Shown: piece by piece, positions 10,225 to 21,201 of the stretch
Numbering within the stretch: position 1 is the stretch's first letter
Layout: every line of letters starts with the position of its first letter
Assembly: GCA_037178625.1 (NCBI GenBank)
Contig: CM074129.1
Location: 1,550,001-1,614,000 of the forward strand
Direction of reading: 5' to 3'
Source of the DNA: Skeletonema tropicum
Taxonomy: Eukaryota; Bacillariophyta; Thalassiosirophyceae; Thalassiosirales; Thalassiosiraceae
Length of the DNA: 64,000 bases
Made by a program: the position numbers and the translations under genes
The notes under the pieces: generated by a model
Seen by the model: the letters and a program-made list of their open reading frames with translations, nothing else
Told to the model about the DNA's origin: nothing
The model's database searches: none

Positions 10225-11614
10225 TCCTTTTCAATTTTAGTGTGACAGATGCAGAGTGGACTCGTGAAGCTCCGCGATAATTGTGCAGAGCGTGACTGAG
10301 TGTGACTTTGAGGTGACTTTGAGTGTGACTGTCACCTGTCACGCCGGTGGTTCGCTCATCTCCAACGACGCGGCGCCGGCAGCCAAGATGCACACCGCAA
10401 ACCGCAACTACTGCTACTGAATTACTGTTCAATAACGTGAAGCAATGGAACCGTCGAAGACAACAGCTTTACACTGAACAACTCAAAAGATGTCCGAACA
10501 GGATGATCCAACTGCCCGATTCTTCCTACGGGAGATAATAACATCGCCGCCATTCTAGCAAGTCTCTGGAAGCTGGGAGGGGGCTGCCAAGAGCCAGCCA
10601 AGAGCTACACAATTTTATTTTCCATAATAGTACCAATGAGCAGCTTGAATTTTGATCATGCAGCTTGATGCTGATGTTGATGAAGAAGAAGAAGATGATG
10701 ATGATGTTGTAATACAGATCCAAGATGCACTCGCGATAATGCGACTATTTCTTTGTCGACACTCTTCATCCGACAGTGGCAATTTCCGAAAATGACTTTA
10801 ATGTCCCTTCTCTACAATGACATCGTTGAATAATGATCCTCTTTATCTCGCTCGTCACTTCATCCTCTGCCGTAATACAGACGACAAAAAAACAACATCA
10901 TCTAACTGATGACCTGAGCAGCGACGAGACAACGCTGTGAAACCACGTACATCAGCTCAGTTGAATTCCTAGAACCATCCTTACGTGCTGGGTTGATGCA
11001 TCAGCTGTTGAGTATTGTGGAAGACTGCAAAACTCCGAGAAGATGATGGCAAATCATTCTTATGAGGTGCAGAATCAGTACTGATGTAACAACTCGACTA
11101 TCTTCTTGTGTCCCCAACATCCCTCATCCAATCCACATATCCAACCGTCACAAGGTTTTATCCGTACAACAATCAGCCACTCTTGTTTGGTGAACTAGCC
11201 ATCTAGCAACACAACAAGAAGAACAGAAGGAACAATATGATCGAGCTACAGATGCACCACAGCTATGGTACACTTGGAGTGGCTGTCGGTAATGGGAAAA
11301 CAACGTGGTCTAGTCTCGTCCAATCCGAACGAAAATGAGAGGAAAGCGGTAGGAGGCAAGTGAAATTTGATATGAGAAATCGGAACTTCAACACGCTGAT
11401 GTAAGATTGAAGTATTGAGAAGTGGATGAAGTAACTCTCTCTCTCTCTCTACTCTCTAGAGAACTAACTACTAAGGCAACTCAATAGAGTAGAGAAAGCT
11501 GTAAAAATCACTTGACCATCAAAACAATTTAATTACAATACATCATCTATTGATCTACCAATAAATGCAACCCTCCGAAAGAGGACTCTATAGTTCACCA
11601 ACTTATTGATCCAA
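10225..11614. other. Intergenic region, 1.39 kb
   Basis: Contains a GAAGAA/GATGAT trinucleotide run near 10680-10710 and a short CT run near 11433-11450. From about 11455 on it matches 16600 onward, the edge of the CAP-gene duplication. No gene is supported. Confidence 0.5.
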
Positions 11615-13254
11615 TCAATAATAGTGACATCCTTCAGGTGGACATTCATCACCGCACCTACTCGGTTCGTCTTTCATCACTGCATCCATCCACCACTCCT
11701 TCGACCCATCATTGTAGGAACGCATGTCACAATTTCCAGCTCGAGCATATCTGCAGACTTGAACGTGGCACGTCATTCCCCTGTTGGCCCCACTGCTGAT
11801 GGTGGTAGTTGCCTCGGTACATCCAACATGGTCGCTGCCCCTCCACAGCACTTGTGTCAAATGTGCATTTGCAGGCCAGTCCCAATTCGCCTCTCGTTCG
11901 ACAAAGCGACTAACGATATCGTCGGCATCTTGCATCGCTGCCCAAGAACCAGTGCCAAAATTAGAGGCAAGATTCTCTCCCCATCGCTGGTTGTTAGGGT
12001 CGTGATACAGGTTATAACTGCAGGTTTTGAGCAGCTCTTTTGCCCAAATCTGGGAGCTTGCTTTGAGATTGTTGCTCCACTTGAGAGGAACGTACTCCTT
12101 GCCATATCTTTGATGCCTGTGTCATTAGAGAAAATCGAATCGATTGACACAAGATTGTTAGTCAAAAGAATGATGCGTGGAGACACACGATGAGGTAGAC
12201 CTCCTACTCATGTCCAATACACAGTGTGTAAAACTTACCATTCCTCACGCCTGGAGTTGTGAGCCTCTAGCCACTCATTGTCTCTATCCGTAGTCGTGTG
12301 CGGCTGGAGGTTGAAAACATGTCTTTTCTCCCCAGGAATGTATTCACCGCCACGAACAACTTCATTACCATCCACAGTCATCTTGTAGTAACCGACACAA
12401 TTCTTGTTTTGACGCCAATTAGGGCAACTAGTATCTCTCGAATCGCAACAGATACCGTCGTATTGATCTTTTACAATCAATGCGTAACTCGAGGCACGGG
12501 GTAGACAAATGTCCTTCACTTCATGATCAAACGGCTGGTATGTCCGGCTGTTTTTGAGCAAGACGTTGCCCTGACTGTTCCTCAACGTCCACGAGGTCTC
12601 TTCACCAAATGCATCCAATTTGAATTCAATACTGATGAAATGTTCGTCTGATCCACAATTTCCAATCCTCCCAGAGAAGACGTCGTCAGGATCCGCCTGA
12701 TCAACTGGCTTGGGTGTTGGAGGCGGCGTTGGAAGCGGCGTCGGCCTCCTTGTCGGTTTCGGAGTAGGCGGTGGAGGTGGCGGTATATTGATTTGACTTG
12801 GACCCAATGCAAAGTAACTCGTTCTATCACCACAGCCAGAATTATCATCCAATTTCTTACCTCGGAGATAGGCCGTGTAGCATGCATTCCCCGTGCCGGA
12901 GATGGTCAATCGGTAGTCTCCGGGGGCGACGCAGATGCGATGGCTGTACCGCATGTTATCGTCATGATTTTTCTCTTCGTGGTATGACTTCCATTTGCCG
13001 TTGTTATATCGCTCAATTTCGTACTTGGTGGATGATCCAGAGTCATTTGTGATAAGGTCCAGTCGGAAGACTTTTTCTGGATGAGTGCAAGTGATAAGTT
13101 CTCTATGTTCCTGTTGTTCGACGAAGCCTCCTCTGCCACGCAGAGTAGCTTGCCGCTCTTCTTCTATTGATGGCGACGACGATGAGCCTGCAGTCGAGCC
13201 AATGGCCATGACAAAGACCGCTGCGGCTAGATTGATAAGAGAGCGCTGCATCAT
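11615..13254 (-). CDS. Secreted CAP/SCP/PR-1 domain protein, copy 1 (intact)
   Basis: Exon 1 13254-12239, GTAAGT...CACAG intron 12238-12117, exon 2 12116-11615; splicing at W|H is in frame and gives 505 aa. I chose the MMQRSLIN start because it opens a clean signal peptide (LINLAAAVFVMAIGSTAGS). Order: signal; a Cys-containing domain (~55-145); a Pro/Thr stalk with repeated PTPKPTRRPTPLP-type units; a second Cys-rich domain with ISIEF, SWTLRNSQGN and KDQYDGICC (~190-320), a module found in stramenopile secreted proteins; then the CAP domain (~335-505). CAP signatures visible: LYHDPNN, WGENLASNFG, HLTQVLWRGSDHVGC, CHVQVCRYARAGN. CAP proteins are extracellular; roles range from sterol binding to defence, and none can be assigned here. 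Confidence 0.88.
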
Positions 13255-14104
13255 CTTGATTGCGTGTAGAGCTTTTTGTAATGAAATTATTGTAAGTAGC
13301 ACTCGGTCTCTCTCACACACTGAATAGACTTATCTGTGAAATTTGCTTCTTCGCTAACTGAGCTGAGACAGAGTCATCGATTTAACTGTACTCCTATTTG
13401 TCAGTTGCTTCTTAGTTATGGTACAAAAGTTGCGCGTTAGTTGCGCTCTTGTTCAAGCAAGGCTTGGGCTGGTTGAGTCTGCAAGTTGTTGCAAGGCTGT
13501 TGCAAGGTCATTCTCGGCACATATTTTGAAATTCAAAATTGAGAAGTGAGAATGCGGACTTTCTCAATCAGCATTGGTCAGTTAGGATCTCAATACTCCT
13601 ATTGATTCCGATGTACATTGAGTACCAGGTCCACTTTTGTTGAGAAAAAGTGAACGAGCACCAACGGAAAAAATGTTACTCCAACCAAGAGATTTTGTTG
13701 CAACTTGCAACGAACTCCGCCAGTTTCTTGCGAATGGCCCGCACTCATCTAATTAGATGAGTGCGGGAGAGTGCATGACGGAAATGGCCCGCACTCACCA
13801 CACCAGAAATTTTGGCGGGATGGATGAGTGCATCTTCAACTTCTTCTCACTTCTCACCATCTATCCATCATTCCATACCCATGAAATAATATATACACGC
13901 AGGATATAAGCCGCCTCTCTGCTCTCTTCAATCTCTATCTCATGATCGAACTCCTCCTCATCGACTTACCGACGACGAAATTCAATAGCATACAATCGAC
14001 CAGACCAAGAATATAATACGCTGTAACACTTTTACAACGTCTCTCATTATCATCATGGGTTTGGTGAGTAATGGCAGTAAAGTCCTGTACTATTTGGTGC
14101 TGCA
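13255..14104. promoter_or_regulatory. Upstream region of CAP copy 1, duplicated upstream of copy 2
   Basis: Bases ~13500-13760 match 18590-18860 (shared 'attttgaaattcaaaattga', 'cttttgttgagaaa', 'gagcaccaacgg', 'gcgaatggcccgcactcat'). The duplication therefore includes the promoter. Beyond 13770 the sequences part. Nothing else seen up to the nuclease-like pseudogene. Confidence 0.6.
13738..13767. repeat. Perfect 30-bp palindrome
   Basis: CCCGCACTCATCT, AATT, then AGATGAGTGCGGG: each half is the exact reverse complement of the other. Only the left half exists in the duplicated block near 18827 and 19096. Confidence 0.9.
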
Positions 14105-15667
14105 GTCAGAAAGGATGTTGGTACTATTGCTGCATATCTGCGCCAGAGCGAAACTACAACGGCCGATACTGTGACCGACCGCCCAGTTATCTATGTCGAT
14201 GCAAACAATGTCATAAATGTTGTCAGTAGAAATGCAGTTAACCGGGCCGCCCACACGGCAGCATTTTGCAAAGAATGGGCGCAGGAAGGGCTCATAATTG
14301 TACCAGTCTGTGACGGTCCGAGGCCACAATCGAAGCAACTAACAAATAAGAGTCGGGCAGTTAGGCAAAAGGCAAAGCACAATGCAGTCATACTACGCCA
14401 AGATCTACGACGTATCGGCCGTCAGTTGAAAGAAGGTGGTGTAGACGCAGATACTAGAAAGAAGCTAGAGATTGAGCAGGCAGAATTGTGCAAGAGCATA
14501 AAGAGGGCTGAGACACAATCAGTCAATGTGGTGCCGCCGAACTTTCCGACACTATTGGAGGAAGAATTGATTAAAATATCTGCACGCGATGATCAAAAGG
14601 GCGGTGGATGCGTAAAGCCAGTTCTAACAGCTATGTTTGAAGCGGATGCTCTAATAAAAGGAGCATTCCAGGAGGGGAAGTTTCAGCTGGTGATGTCTAA
14701 TGATGCCGACTACCCAGCGGATTTATGAGATAAGTGTATTGCCATCAAAGAATTCAAATCCAATTTCGTCATTAGCAGCACATGTCGGGAGACTCTTGAG
14801 AAGGCAATGTCTTCTCTTGGCGACGAAACGAAAGCAGAGTCGAAAGTGCCTGCACATCCAATATATGAAGGGGTCCAGCTCATGAAGACAAGAGCTCTCA
14901 TAGCTGTCATCATTGGATGTGATGTCTGTCCAGGCGGCTTACCCAGTGTCGGCTTGAAGACGTTGTCTCTAGAGCTCGCGAAACTTAAACAATCTAGTGC
15001 CAACGATGAGGATCTGTATAATAACTTACATATTGGCTTATGCTGTCGAGGCTGGGCCGCCAAAATTCAGCTATATCAGCCTACAAATGAGTTTGGTTGC
15101 GAGGGTGAAATGACTTACATTGCTGGTTCGCCACCAGAACTACCTACATATCTTGAACAATTCGCATCTGGTGAGACTATCATGAACACCAGGCCTGATG
15201 TTTTAGAATGCAAAGGCTCTTGCTATGGTCAATCTCACAACTTCCTTGCCGCCACAAACCATCATCACTGCAGTAAATGCAATGAAGTTGTATGTCAGCT
15301 GTGCTCTACAAATCTTCACCAGTCCGGGAAAGAACAATATTGCCTACCGTGTTATGTGGAAGAAAAACTGCTTCCTGAAGAAGAGAGTGTAACTGCAAAT
15401 CAGAAATCAATACAACAAATGAGGAAGGAGCTTAAGTACGAATACAACTTCAATGGATTAACTTTGTATTTATCAACTTCAATGGTGCAGACCAGCTGTC
15501 TGTAGTCTGTAGACGAAGTGGAGGAAGCTTGGTTGGGTTATGCTCTCCAGCGCGCAATGGAGAAGATGACTGATGATGTTGAATTCCCGATCTTTAATGC
15601 ATCTGCTATTGACGACGGAGACAAATGGGATGTTCTTGCAGAGATTGATTTTAGTGAAGGCGGCTAA
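14105..15667 (+). pseudogene. PIN/XPG (FEN1-like) nuclease with zinc-binding tail, interrupted by in-frame stops
   Basis: One frame stays protein-like from ~14105 to 15667 but contains TGA at 14726-14728 and TAG at 15503-15505. N-terminal XPG features: VIYVDANNVI with the metal-binding Asp, then VCDGPRPQSK. After a charged coil comes an XPG-I-like FEADALIKGAF...VMSNDADY. After the first stop comes a helix-hairpin turn IGCDVCPGGLPSVGLKTL. A Cys-rich cluster follows (CSKCNEVVCQLC...YCLPC), then an acidic end. These would make a structure-specific DNA nuclease. A possible first exon with ATGGGTTTG at 14055 could not be joined in phase. It sits between two CAP copies, so it may be an inserted mobile or multicopy gene. 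Frames beyond 15668 (e.g. around 15695-15960) also look coding but are shifted. Confidence 0.7.
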
Positions 15668-16117
15668 TTCCTCCTCAATGAGGATATAGAGACAAGCTTC
15701 TTCCAGATATACTCGAGTTATTCGCGGCGTTTGTTCGCTTTGGCTCGCCTGAACAAAAGCACACTACTTGGCAGAAGGATGGTAGCGTTTATACAGCAAT
15801 ACCACAAATGAGACAGGCGCAAATAAAAGAGCTATTGCAAATTTCGTCAGCAGGCTTGGCGCTAGATATTTTTAAATTGCCTTGCGCCTGTCTTCTGACT
15901 CTTGGCAAAGAAGTGCCGATTTCGTCCCGTGTAAAAATAATATCTCCCACTACATATCCCCCTTTTATTTTTGTTTGGGGGGCTGTAAAGATGACCTTTT
16001 AGGGATTTCCCCGCTAAACATGCCCCCTCAACTCCGATCTATCAAAAACACAAAAAATCAGCCAAAAGGCGCACCCCATGACAACTGACAACCAACCTCC
16101 TACGTCCTATATCAATG
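15668..16117. other. Tail of decayed nuclease-like sequence and spacer
   Basis: Two overlapping frames at 15668-15900 read like protein for 40-60 residues, suggesting frameshifted remains of the upstream nuclease gene or a neighbour. No complete ORF. Confidence 0.35.
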
Positions 16118-16512
16118 GGCTAAGTGTATGGTCACCCTAGCCAGCAAATCTGTTCTCAGTGAGTATTTGACTTCAAGAAACGGTCAACATAGCGTCGGAA
16201 AGCTGAGAGTGAGAGGAGTTCAAATCCGTGGCTTGCTTGGCAAGGTTTTGAATCGTGGTCAAATGAATGTGTGATGTGGAGCTGAAGACCAGGGTAAATT
16301 GAGAAAAGGGATCTTTTTTGGGGTTAACCCCCAAGTCAAGCTAGGGAATGGGGCTAACAAAATATTTTTTTTATTTTTGGAAGCAACTCATGGATTTGGA
16401 ACCAGCTCATCGAGAGGAGCATTTTAAGCCTATAAAAAGGTAGGTTAGCCCCAGTGGCGGCTGAGAACAGATAATTTAGCCAATATTGGCTAGCCTGACC
16501 ATACACTTAGCC
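16118..16512. mobile_element. 395-bp MITE
   Basis: The left end GGCTAAGTGTATGGTCAcccTAGCC is matched by the right end read in reverse complement (GGCTAAGTGTATGGTCAggcTAGCC), with a further shared 'tctgttctcag' inside. The direct repeat AATG flanks both sides (16114-16117, 16513-16516) and could be a 4-bp target duplication. No ORF. Confidence 0.75.
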
Positions 16513-16751
16513 AATGGCAATATGAGTGTTTGAAGCATATCCTTTTGGAAAGATCATCTAAAGTATCAAACGTTTGGTTTCGGATTCACCACACCAGAGA
16601 GAGCTAACTACCAATTCATCTCTGTAGAGTTAGAGCAAACTGTACAAGTACAAATCACATCAAATCAATTTAATTACGATACATCATCTATTGATCTACC
16701 AATGCAACCCTCCGAAAGAGGACTCTCTAGTTCACCAACTTATTGATCCAA

Positions 16752-18401
16752 TCAATAATAGTGACATCCTTCAGGCGGACATTCATCACCGCACCTACTC
16801 GGTTCATCTTTCATCACTGCATCCATCCACCACTCCTTCGACCCATCATTGTAGGAACGCATGTCACAATTTCCAGATCGAGCATATCTGCAGACTTGAA
16901 CGTGGCACGTCATTCCCTTGTTGGACCCACTGCTGATGGTGGTAGTTGCCTCGGTACATCCAACATGGTCGCTGCCCCTCCACAGCACTTGTGTCAAATG
17001 TGAATTTGCAGGCCAGTCCCAATTCGCCTCTCGTTCGACAAAGCGACCAACGATATCGTCGGCATCTTGCATTGCTGCCCAAGAACCAGTGCCAAAATTA
17101 GAGGCAAGATTCTCACCCCATCGATCGTTGTTAGGGTCGTGGTACACGTTATAACTGCAGGTTTTGAGCAGCTCTTTTGCCCAAATCTGGGAGCTTGCTT
17201 TGAGATTGTTGCTCCACTTGAGAGGAACGTACTCCTTGCCATATCTTTGATGCCTGTGTCATGAGAGAAAATGGAATCGATTGACACAAGATTGTTAGTC
17301 AAAAGAGTGATGCTTGGAGACACATGATGAGGTAGACCTCCTACTCATGTCCAATACAAAGTGTAAAACTTACCATTCCTCACGCCTGGTGTTGTGAGCC
17401 TCTAGCCACTCATTGTCTCTGTCCGTAGTCGTGTGCGGCTGGAGGTTGAAAACATGTTTTTTCTCCCCATCAAGAATGTATTCACCGCCACGAACAACTT
17501 CATTACCATCCACAGTCATCTTGTAGTAACCGACACAATTCTTGTCCTGACGCCAATTAGGGCAACTAGTATCTCTCGTGTCGCAACAGATACCGTCGTA
17601 TTGATCTTTTACAATCAATGCGTAACTCGAGGCACGTGGTAGACAAATGTCCCTCACTTCATGATCAAACGGCTGGTATGGTATGTCCGGCTGTTTCTGA
17701 GCAAGACGTTGCCCTGAGAGTTCCTCAACGTCCACGAGGTCTCTTCACCAAATGCATCCAATTTGAATTCAATACTGATGAAATGTTCGTCTGATCCACA
17801 ATTTCCAATCCTCCCAGAGAAGACGTCGTCAGGATCCGCCTGATCAACTATCTTGGGTGTTGGAGGCGGCGTTGGAAGCGGCGTCGGCCTCCTTGTCGGC
17901 TTCGGAGTAGGCGGTGGAGGTGGCGGTATATTGATTTGACTTGGACCCAATGCAAAGTAACTCGTTCTATCACCACAGCCAGAATTATCATCCAATTTCT
18001 TACCTCGGAGATAGGCCGTGTAGCATGCATTCCCCGTGCCGGAGATGGTCAATCGGTAGTCTCCGGGGGCGACGCAGATGCGATGGCTGTACCGCATGTT
18101 ATCGTCATGATTTTTCTCTTCGTGGTACGACTCCCATTTGCCGTTGTTATATTGCTCGACTTCGTACTTGGTGGATGATCCAGAGTCATTTGTGATAAGG
18201 TCCAGTCGGAAGACTTTTTCTGGATGAGTGCAAGTGATTAGTTCTCTATGTTCCTGTTGTTCTTCGACGAAGCCTCCTCTGCCACGCAGAGTAGCTTGCC
18301 GCTCTTCTTCTATTGATGGCGACGACGACGAGCCTGCTGTCGAGCCAATGGCCATGACAAAGACCGCTGCGGCTAGATTGATAAGAGGGCGCTGCATCAT
18401 C
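16752..18401 (-). pseudogene. CAP/PR-1 domain protein, copy 2, frameshifted
   Basis: Almost identical to copy 1 with the same exon structure: exon 1 18401-17374, intron 17373-17254, exon 2 17253-16752. The signal peptide (MMQRPLINLAAAV...), Pro/Thr stalk, Cys-rich module and CAP domain are all present at sequence level. Exon 1 carries a 5-bp tandem duplication (GGTAT at 17675-17679 repeated at 17680-17684 on the plus strand) absent from copy 1. It turns ...RTYQPFDHEV into ...RTYHTSRLIMK and stop, removing half of the second Cys-rich module and the whole CAP domain. The remaining substitutions are few, so the lesion looks recent. An assembly error is possible but less likely, because this is not a homopolymer. 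Confidence 0.85.
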
Positions 18402-19302
18402 TTGATTGCATGTAGATCTTTTTGTTTTTGTAATGAAATTATTGTAAGTATCACTCGCTCTCTCTTAACGGTGAAAATATCTTCGCTAACTGAGCTGGCA
18501 AGACAGAATTTGGCAGATGTTGTTTACTATTTATGGTACAATAGTTGCGCGTTGCGCTCTTGTTCATCGCAGGCGGGGGCGGTACCTTGCTATGCTTGTT
18601 CGCAAAGAAGGTCATTCTACGACATGAACATATTTTGAAATTCAAAATTGAGAAAAATGAGAACTCTAACTTTCTCAATCAGCATTTTTCGTTAGCATCT
18701 CATATTCCTATATATTGATTCCGCTGTACCGTGAGTACCAGTTGCACTTTTGTTGAGAAAGATGACACGAGCACCAACGGTCCAACAAAGATTTTGTTGC
18801 AACTTTTGCCGTTTTCTTGCGAATGGCCCGCACTCATCTAATTAGATTTCCATCTTCGCACCACGCACTCACCATCACCATCTACATACGACATGAACAT
18901 ATTTTGAAATTCAAAATTGAGAAAAATGAGAACTCTAACTTTCTCAATCAGCATTTTTCGTTAGCATCTCATATTCCTATATATTGATTCCGCTGTACCG
19001 TGAGTACCAGTTGCACTTTTGTTGAGAAAGATGACACGAGCACCAACGGTCCAACAAAGATTTTGTTGCAACTTTTGCCGTTTTCTTGCGAATGGCCCGC
19101 ACTCATCTAATTAGATTTCCATCTTCGCACCACGCACTCACCATCACCATCTACATATCACCATGCATCCATCACCATCACCGCGATGAAATAGATAATA
19201 GTAGCAGGTTAAGCCGGCTCTCGGCACTATTGTATATAATGATCAAACCCCACACATGTGCCGAGGCCCGTAAATGACTACTCTTGAGGAGATAACAGGA
19301 AA
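18402..19302. promoter_or_regulatory. Region between CAP copy 2 and the methyltransferase fusion gene
   Basis: Divergent promoters for a minus-strand and a plus-strand gene. Mostly occupied by a 269-bp unit repeated twice. No other gene. Confidence 0.5.
18618..19155. repeat. Tandem duplication, two copies of 269 bp
   Basis: 18618-18886 and 18887-19155 appear identical base for base (both start TACGACATGAACATATTTTG). The unit derives from the CAP upstream region that is also found once, diverged, at ~13510-13760. Confidence 0.92.
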
Positions 19303-21201
19303 ATGAGCGACTGGTATGCAATTCCAAAGTCAATATCCAAAACAGCAATCGATTCTCTACATGCAAAATTATCTGCCATAGATGCCGGTTGGCTAAGCAA
19401 CAATAATTCATCATCCCTGCTTGATGGGTACACACAAATTCTGGAACAGATACATGATGGGATTGAAGGACCTCAATCCAAGCGAAGACGGCAGACTCCT
19501 CTGGTCAATGCTGGATATGCTGCGCGAATGGCTGTGATGACATTTATGTTAGAAAAGTGGTTTGATAGTGTGTTATCTCGACATGAGAGTAATGAAAGAA
19601 TCAATGTGGTAGTGTTGGGTTGTGGATTGGATGCATTAGGACTGTGGTCTAGAAATGTTCTCGATGACACCTTGACAAAATACCATCAACACTCTGACGA
19701 TCAAACACCAAAGTTAAATGTGTATGAAGTTGATGCATGGGACAATTGTGTGCTGAAACAACATGCATTTGAGAGGTCGGGGATCGTACAAGTACGCCGA
19801 ATAACAAACAATAAGGATGAAGATAGCGCCAAGAAGGAATCATCATTCTGCACCCTTATGGAGGGCACAATCAATAAAGCTACATCAAATGATGATCCGA
19901 GTGATTATCACTTGATAGCCATGGATTTTAGACACATTTGCCAAGACAAGCACTTGCTCAAGAAAGCACTTGATTCGACAGGATTTGATCCATCGCAACC
20001 TACAATAATACTTTCGGAGTTGGTTCTTGCATATATTGGATATGAAAGTACAAATGCAATATTACGAACGATGGCAACACACTTTTTACGTGATAATGAA
20101 TGCAGTATGTTTCTTTGTTTGGAACCAATGCTTCCGACACGGACTGAGCAACATCATGATTCTACCAATAGGACACAACTCCTTTCTGTGAGAGAATCGT
20201 ATGCCAGAGACTATGTCAATCAATTTCTTGGCAAATTAAATCGAGGAAATAGCAACAGTAGTAGCGATGATGATGATGTCTTTCACCCTCTTGGGTCCAA
20301 TCGAGAGGCAATCATTGCAAGACTTATATCTTGTGGCTTTTCAATGTCCAACCTTGATGCTGTTTCTCTAAGAAGGGCGGTAGCAAAGGTGTCTCGTACT
20401 CGTCGTCTCATTGCCAAAGAACCTTTTGATGAGCACGCTGCATTAGCGCTCAATCTGGAATGCTACGCTGTTGCTTGTGCATTTGGTGGGTCAAGAAGTG
20501 ATGATCTTGGACGTTTGCTTCCATGGCTAGATCTATCTATGCAAAATTCCTTTTCGACAATTAGAATCGCTCCCATTGAAGATTCTTCGCAAGATACGCT
20601 GGTTGGTAATCTATACGGTCGAATTTACGCACATTTATACAATAAGTATCCTGCGATTCGCAAGATGGTCAAGTCGGCATTGAAAACGGATCTATTGGCA
20701 GATTCCACAAATGGTTCTTCGGCAATTCAAAACAGGTTCCAAGTAAAAGGAGGGAAATTTTGGATTGCTCTTGACGTGGAATCTTCGGATATAGTTGGGT
20801 GCATAGGAGTTCGACAACGCAAAATGAACGAAGATGATGATCAAGGCGATGAAGGAGAATTGTCTTCAACAGTTCCAGTTGTGGAGTATGAAGTGCAACG
20901 CCTAGCTGTTGATGATAAACATCGAGGAAAGGGCATTGGAAAGCGTTTACTGAATGCTGTTTACGAGTATTCTTTGCAGCAGGGCTCGGTGTTGATAAAT
21001 GATATGGAAATAGCAGAAAAGGAGAAGAGGAAAGGGTTGTCAGTCCAACTATTGGCAGTGACTCCTGATGTTTTGGTGAACGCAAATAATCTATACGATT
21101 CGTATGGTTTCGTGAAGAAAGAGAGCTTTGAAGGAGGTATTACTATGAATGTTTATTGCAAGACATGTTACTATTACAAAAGCGGTAAATACAGGTCTTA
21201 G
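19303..21201 (+). CDS. Leucine carboxyl methyltransferase (LCM/PPM1 family)-GNAT acetyltransferase fusion
   Basis: A single exon of 632 aa. Residues ~60-385 match the LCM family: an early RRRQTPLVNAGYAAR segment, SAM-binding motif VVVLGCGLDALGLW (102-115), an acidic strand LNVYEVDAW, and the LSELVLAYI segment typical of LCMT (ILSECVLVYL-like). LCM enzymes methylate the C-terminal Leu of PP2A catalytic subunits, or act on wybutosine in the TYW4 branch. Residues ~435-625 look like a GNAT fold: YEVQRLAVDDKHRGKGIGKRLL, with the acetyl-CoA loop HRGKGIG at ~539-545, then LYDSYGFVKKESF at the end. The two halves are in one uninterrupted frame, so a fusion is seen directly; substrates are inferred. 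A bifunctional link between PP2A methylation and acetylation is unproven. Confidence 0.82.
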   Translation: MSDWYAIPKSISKTAIDSLHAKLSAIDAGWLSNNNSSSLLDGYTQILEQIHDGIEGPQSKRRRQTPLVNAGYAARMAVMTFMLEKWFDSVLSRHESNERINVVVLGCGLDALGLWSRNVLDDTLTKYHQHSDDQTPKLNVYEVDAWDNCVLKQHAFERSGIVQVRRITNNKDEDSAKKESSFCTLMEGTINKATSNDDPSDYHLIAMDFRHICQDKHLLKKALDSTGFDPSQPTIILSELVLAYIGYESTNAILRTMATHFLRDNECSMFLCLEPMLPTRTEQHHDSTNRTQLLSVRESYARDYVNQFLGKLNRGNSNSSSDDDDVFHPLGSNREAIIARLISCGFSMSNLDAVSLRRAVAKVSRTRRLIAKEPFDEHAALALNLECYAVACAFGGSRSDDLGRLLPWLDLSMQNSFSTIRIAPIEDSSQDTLVGNLYGRIYAHLYNKYPAIRKMVKSALKTDLLADSTNGSSAIQNRFQVKGGKFWIALDVESSDIVGCIGVRQRKMNEDDDQGDEGELSSTVPVVEYEVQRLAVDDKHRGKGIGKRLLNAVYEYSLQQGSVLINDMEIAEKEKRKGLSVQLLAVTPDVLVNANNLYDSYGFVKKESFEGGITMNVYCKTCYYYKSGKYRS

